Source of the DNA: Endomicrobium sp.
GTDB taxonomy: Bacteria; Elusimicrobiota; Endomicrobiia; Endomicrobiales; Endomicrobiaceae
Assembly: GCA_031262135.1 (NCBI GenBank)
Contig: JAISIG010000044.1
Coordinates: 1-5,166 of the forward strand
DNA length: 5,166 nt
Direction: 5' to 3'
Position numbers and translations under genes: made by a program. Below are positions 4,659 to 5,166 of the stretch, in pieces; within the stretch, counting starts at the first letter, position 1, and the number at the start of each line of letters is the position of its first letter. The notes beneath the pieces are model-generated. The model did not search any database, was not told the origin of the DNA, and saw nothing but the letters and a program-made list of their open reading frames with translations.

Positions 4659-4769
4659 ATGTTAAATAAAATGAAAATAAGTGAAAATGAGTTAAAGCGT
4701 ATTTTGAATTTGATTAAGTGGTTTTCTTTGGATAGTGATGAGATTGAATTGTATAATGATCAGAATTAA
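4659..4769 (+). CDS. Unrecognised 36-aa soluble peptide
   Basis: This is the only gene without a signal peptide. I chose ATG 4659 because AGAG at 4648-4651 lies seven bases upstream. A start further upstream in the same frame (4581) would overlap the Cys-rich gene and add an artificial-looking Ile/Val run. The peptide begins MLNKMKISENEL, is helix-prone and charged in the middle (ELKRILNLIKWF) and ends acidic (DSDEIELYNDQN). It could be a small regulator or an adaptor for the next gene, which starts 20 bases after its stop, but no function can be assigned. ATG 4671 is an alternative start. Confidence 0.5.
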   Translation: MLNKMKISENELKRILNLIKWFSLDSDEIELYNDQN

Positions 4770-4789
4770 TAATTTTTAAAAGGTTTTAA

Positions 4790-5166
4790 ATGAAAAAAAT
4801 AGTGTTTTTTATTTTACCGTTATTGTTACTTAATATGTTTGTTTTTGCAGATACTAACTCTACATTAACAGATTTATCGTATATTTCTTCTTTTGATGTA
4901 CCGTTTAAATCATTTAATATATCTCAAAAAACGTTAAAATTTGATATTGTGCCATTGGGTGAAAGAGAATATAAAGATAGAATTTTTGGTACTGTTGAAG
5001 AATTTATAAAAATTAGAGATGAGCATACACAATATACGTTGCCATGGTTATGGCGTATATTTAGAGATGAAGTTGTTCCTATGGGTTTAGCTTTAACTTT
5101 TTTGGGTTGTTTATTTTTTCCTATTATATTAGTTGTAAAAACTAATAAGAATTCTATATCTGCGAA
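4790..5166 (+). CDS. N-terminal part (residues 1-125) of the 314-aa signal-peptide/TM protein; continues at base 1 or 120
   Basis: AAAGG at 4779-4783, six bases upstream, supports this ATG. The frame is open to the window end and joins in frame with 1-687 through the 119-base overlap, giving 314 residues. Residues 1-20 are a signal peptide (MKKIVFFILP, cut near VFA|D). The exported segment (21-97) is polar and has no Cys. The membrane segment begins at about 98. Together with the basic cytoplasmic tail in the other half, this predicts N-out, C-in topology. It is the largest gene on the circle and the last before the terminator hairpin. No ATP-binding P-loop is present in any part, which argues against a Zot-type phage assembly ATPase. 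Confidence 0.9.
   Translation, partial: MKKIVFFILPLLLLNMFVFADTNSTLTDLSYISSFDVPFKSFNISQKTLKFDIVPLGEREYKDRIFGTVEEFIKIRDEHTQYTLPWLWRIFRDEVVPMGLALTFLGCLFFPIILVVKTNKNSISA
5048..5166. repeat. Terminal direct repeat, right copy (circular overlap)
   Basis: Exact copy of 1-119. See the left copy for interpretation: one of the two should be removed when the circle is closed. Confidence 0.95.

Noticed and set aside
4316..4660. Minus-strand 114-aa open frame
   Set aside because: Ile/Thr-rich translation typical of the reverse of an Asn/Cys-rich gene. The + strand gene has a ribosome site and a signal peptide.
1..5166. Zot-type ATPase, microvirus capsid or CRISPR array
   Set aside because: No P-loop motif, no protein of capsid size and no regularly spaced short repeats are present.

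Overview
The window is one turn of a small circular DNA. Its last 119 bases (5048-5166) repeat its first 119 (1-119) exactly, as expected when an assembler writes out a circle with a k-mer overlap. The unique length is therefore about 5,047 bp. One gene runs across the cut: 4790-5166 joins in frame to 1-687 and encodes a 314-residue protein.

All supported genes lie on the + strand. They are AT-rich, use ATG starts, and mostly have bacterial Shine-Dalgarno sites (GAGG, GGAG, AGGA, AAGG). The host is therefore a low-GC bacterium or a phage of one; I cannot name the taxon. The coding strand is strongly depleted in C (1681-1740 has 14 G and 2 C). Such a bias is typical of rolling-circle or ssDNA replicons, but it does not prove one.

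Layout around the circle: a roughly 510-bp gene-free region (688-1196) holds a 19-bp perfect hairpin, a G7-AA-G6 tract, a 7-bp hairpin with CTTG in its loop, and a promoter-like site with an operator-like dyad. Then follow: a 183-aa membrane protein (1197); a 126-aa membrane protein (1851) whose former C-terminal part is cut off by a nonsense codon inside an 81-bp tandem duplication and by a frame break; a 123-aa secreted protein (2647); a 185-aa Pro-rich, acidic anchored protein (3108); a 159-aa secreted protein (3760); a 109-aa secreted protein with 15 Cys (4292); a 36-aa soluble peptide (4659); and the 314-aa membrane protein (4790 to 687).

Seven of the eight proteins begin with a Sec-type signal peptide and four also carry a membrane segment. 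The genes at 3108 and 3760 share a duplicated 149-bp leader (5' UTR, ribosome site, signal peptide) fused to unrelated mature domains. I see no replication initiator, relaxase, partition protein, capsid protein, Zot-type ATPase, toxin or resistance gene. One reading is a satellite or one segment of a filamentous-phage-like or plasmid system that borrows replication functions. Another is a cryptic plasmid of a host-associated bacterium that carries surface and secreted proteins. The sequence alone does not decide between these. No protein here could be assigned to a family with confidence.
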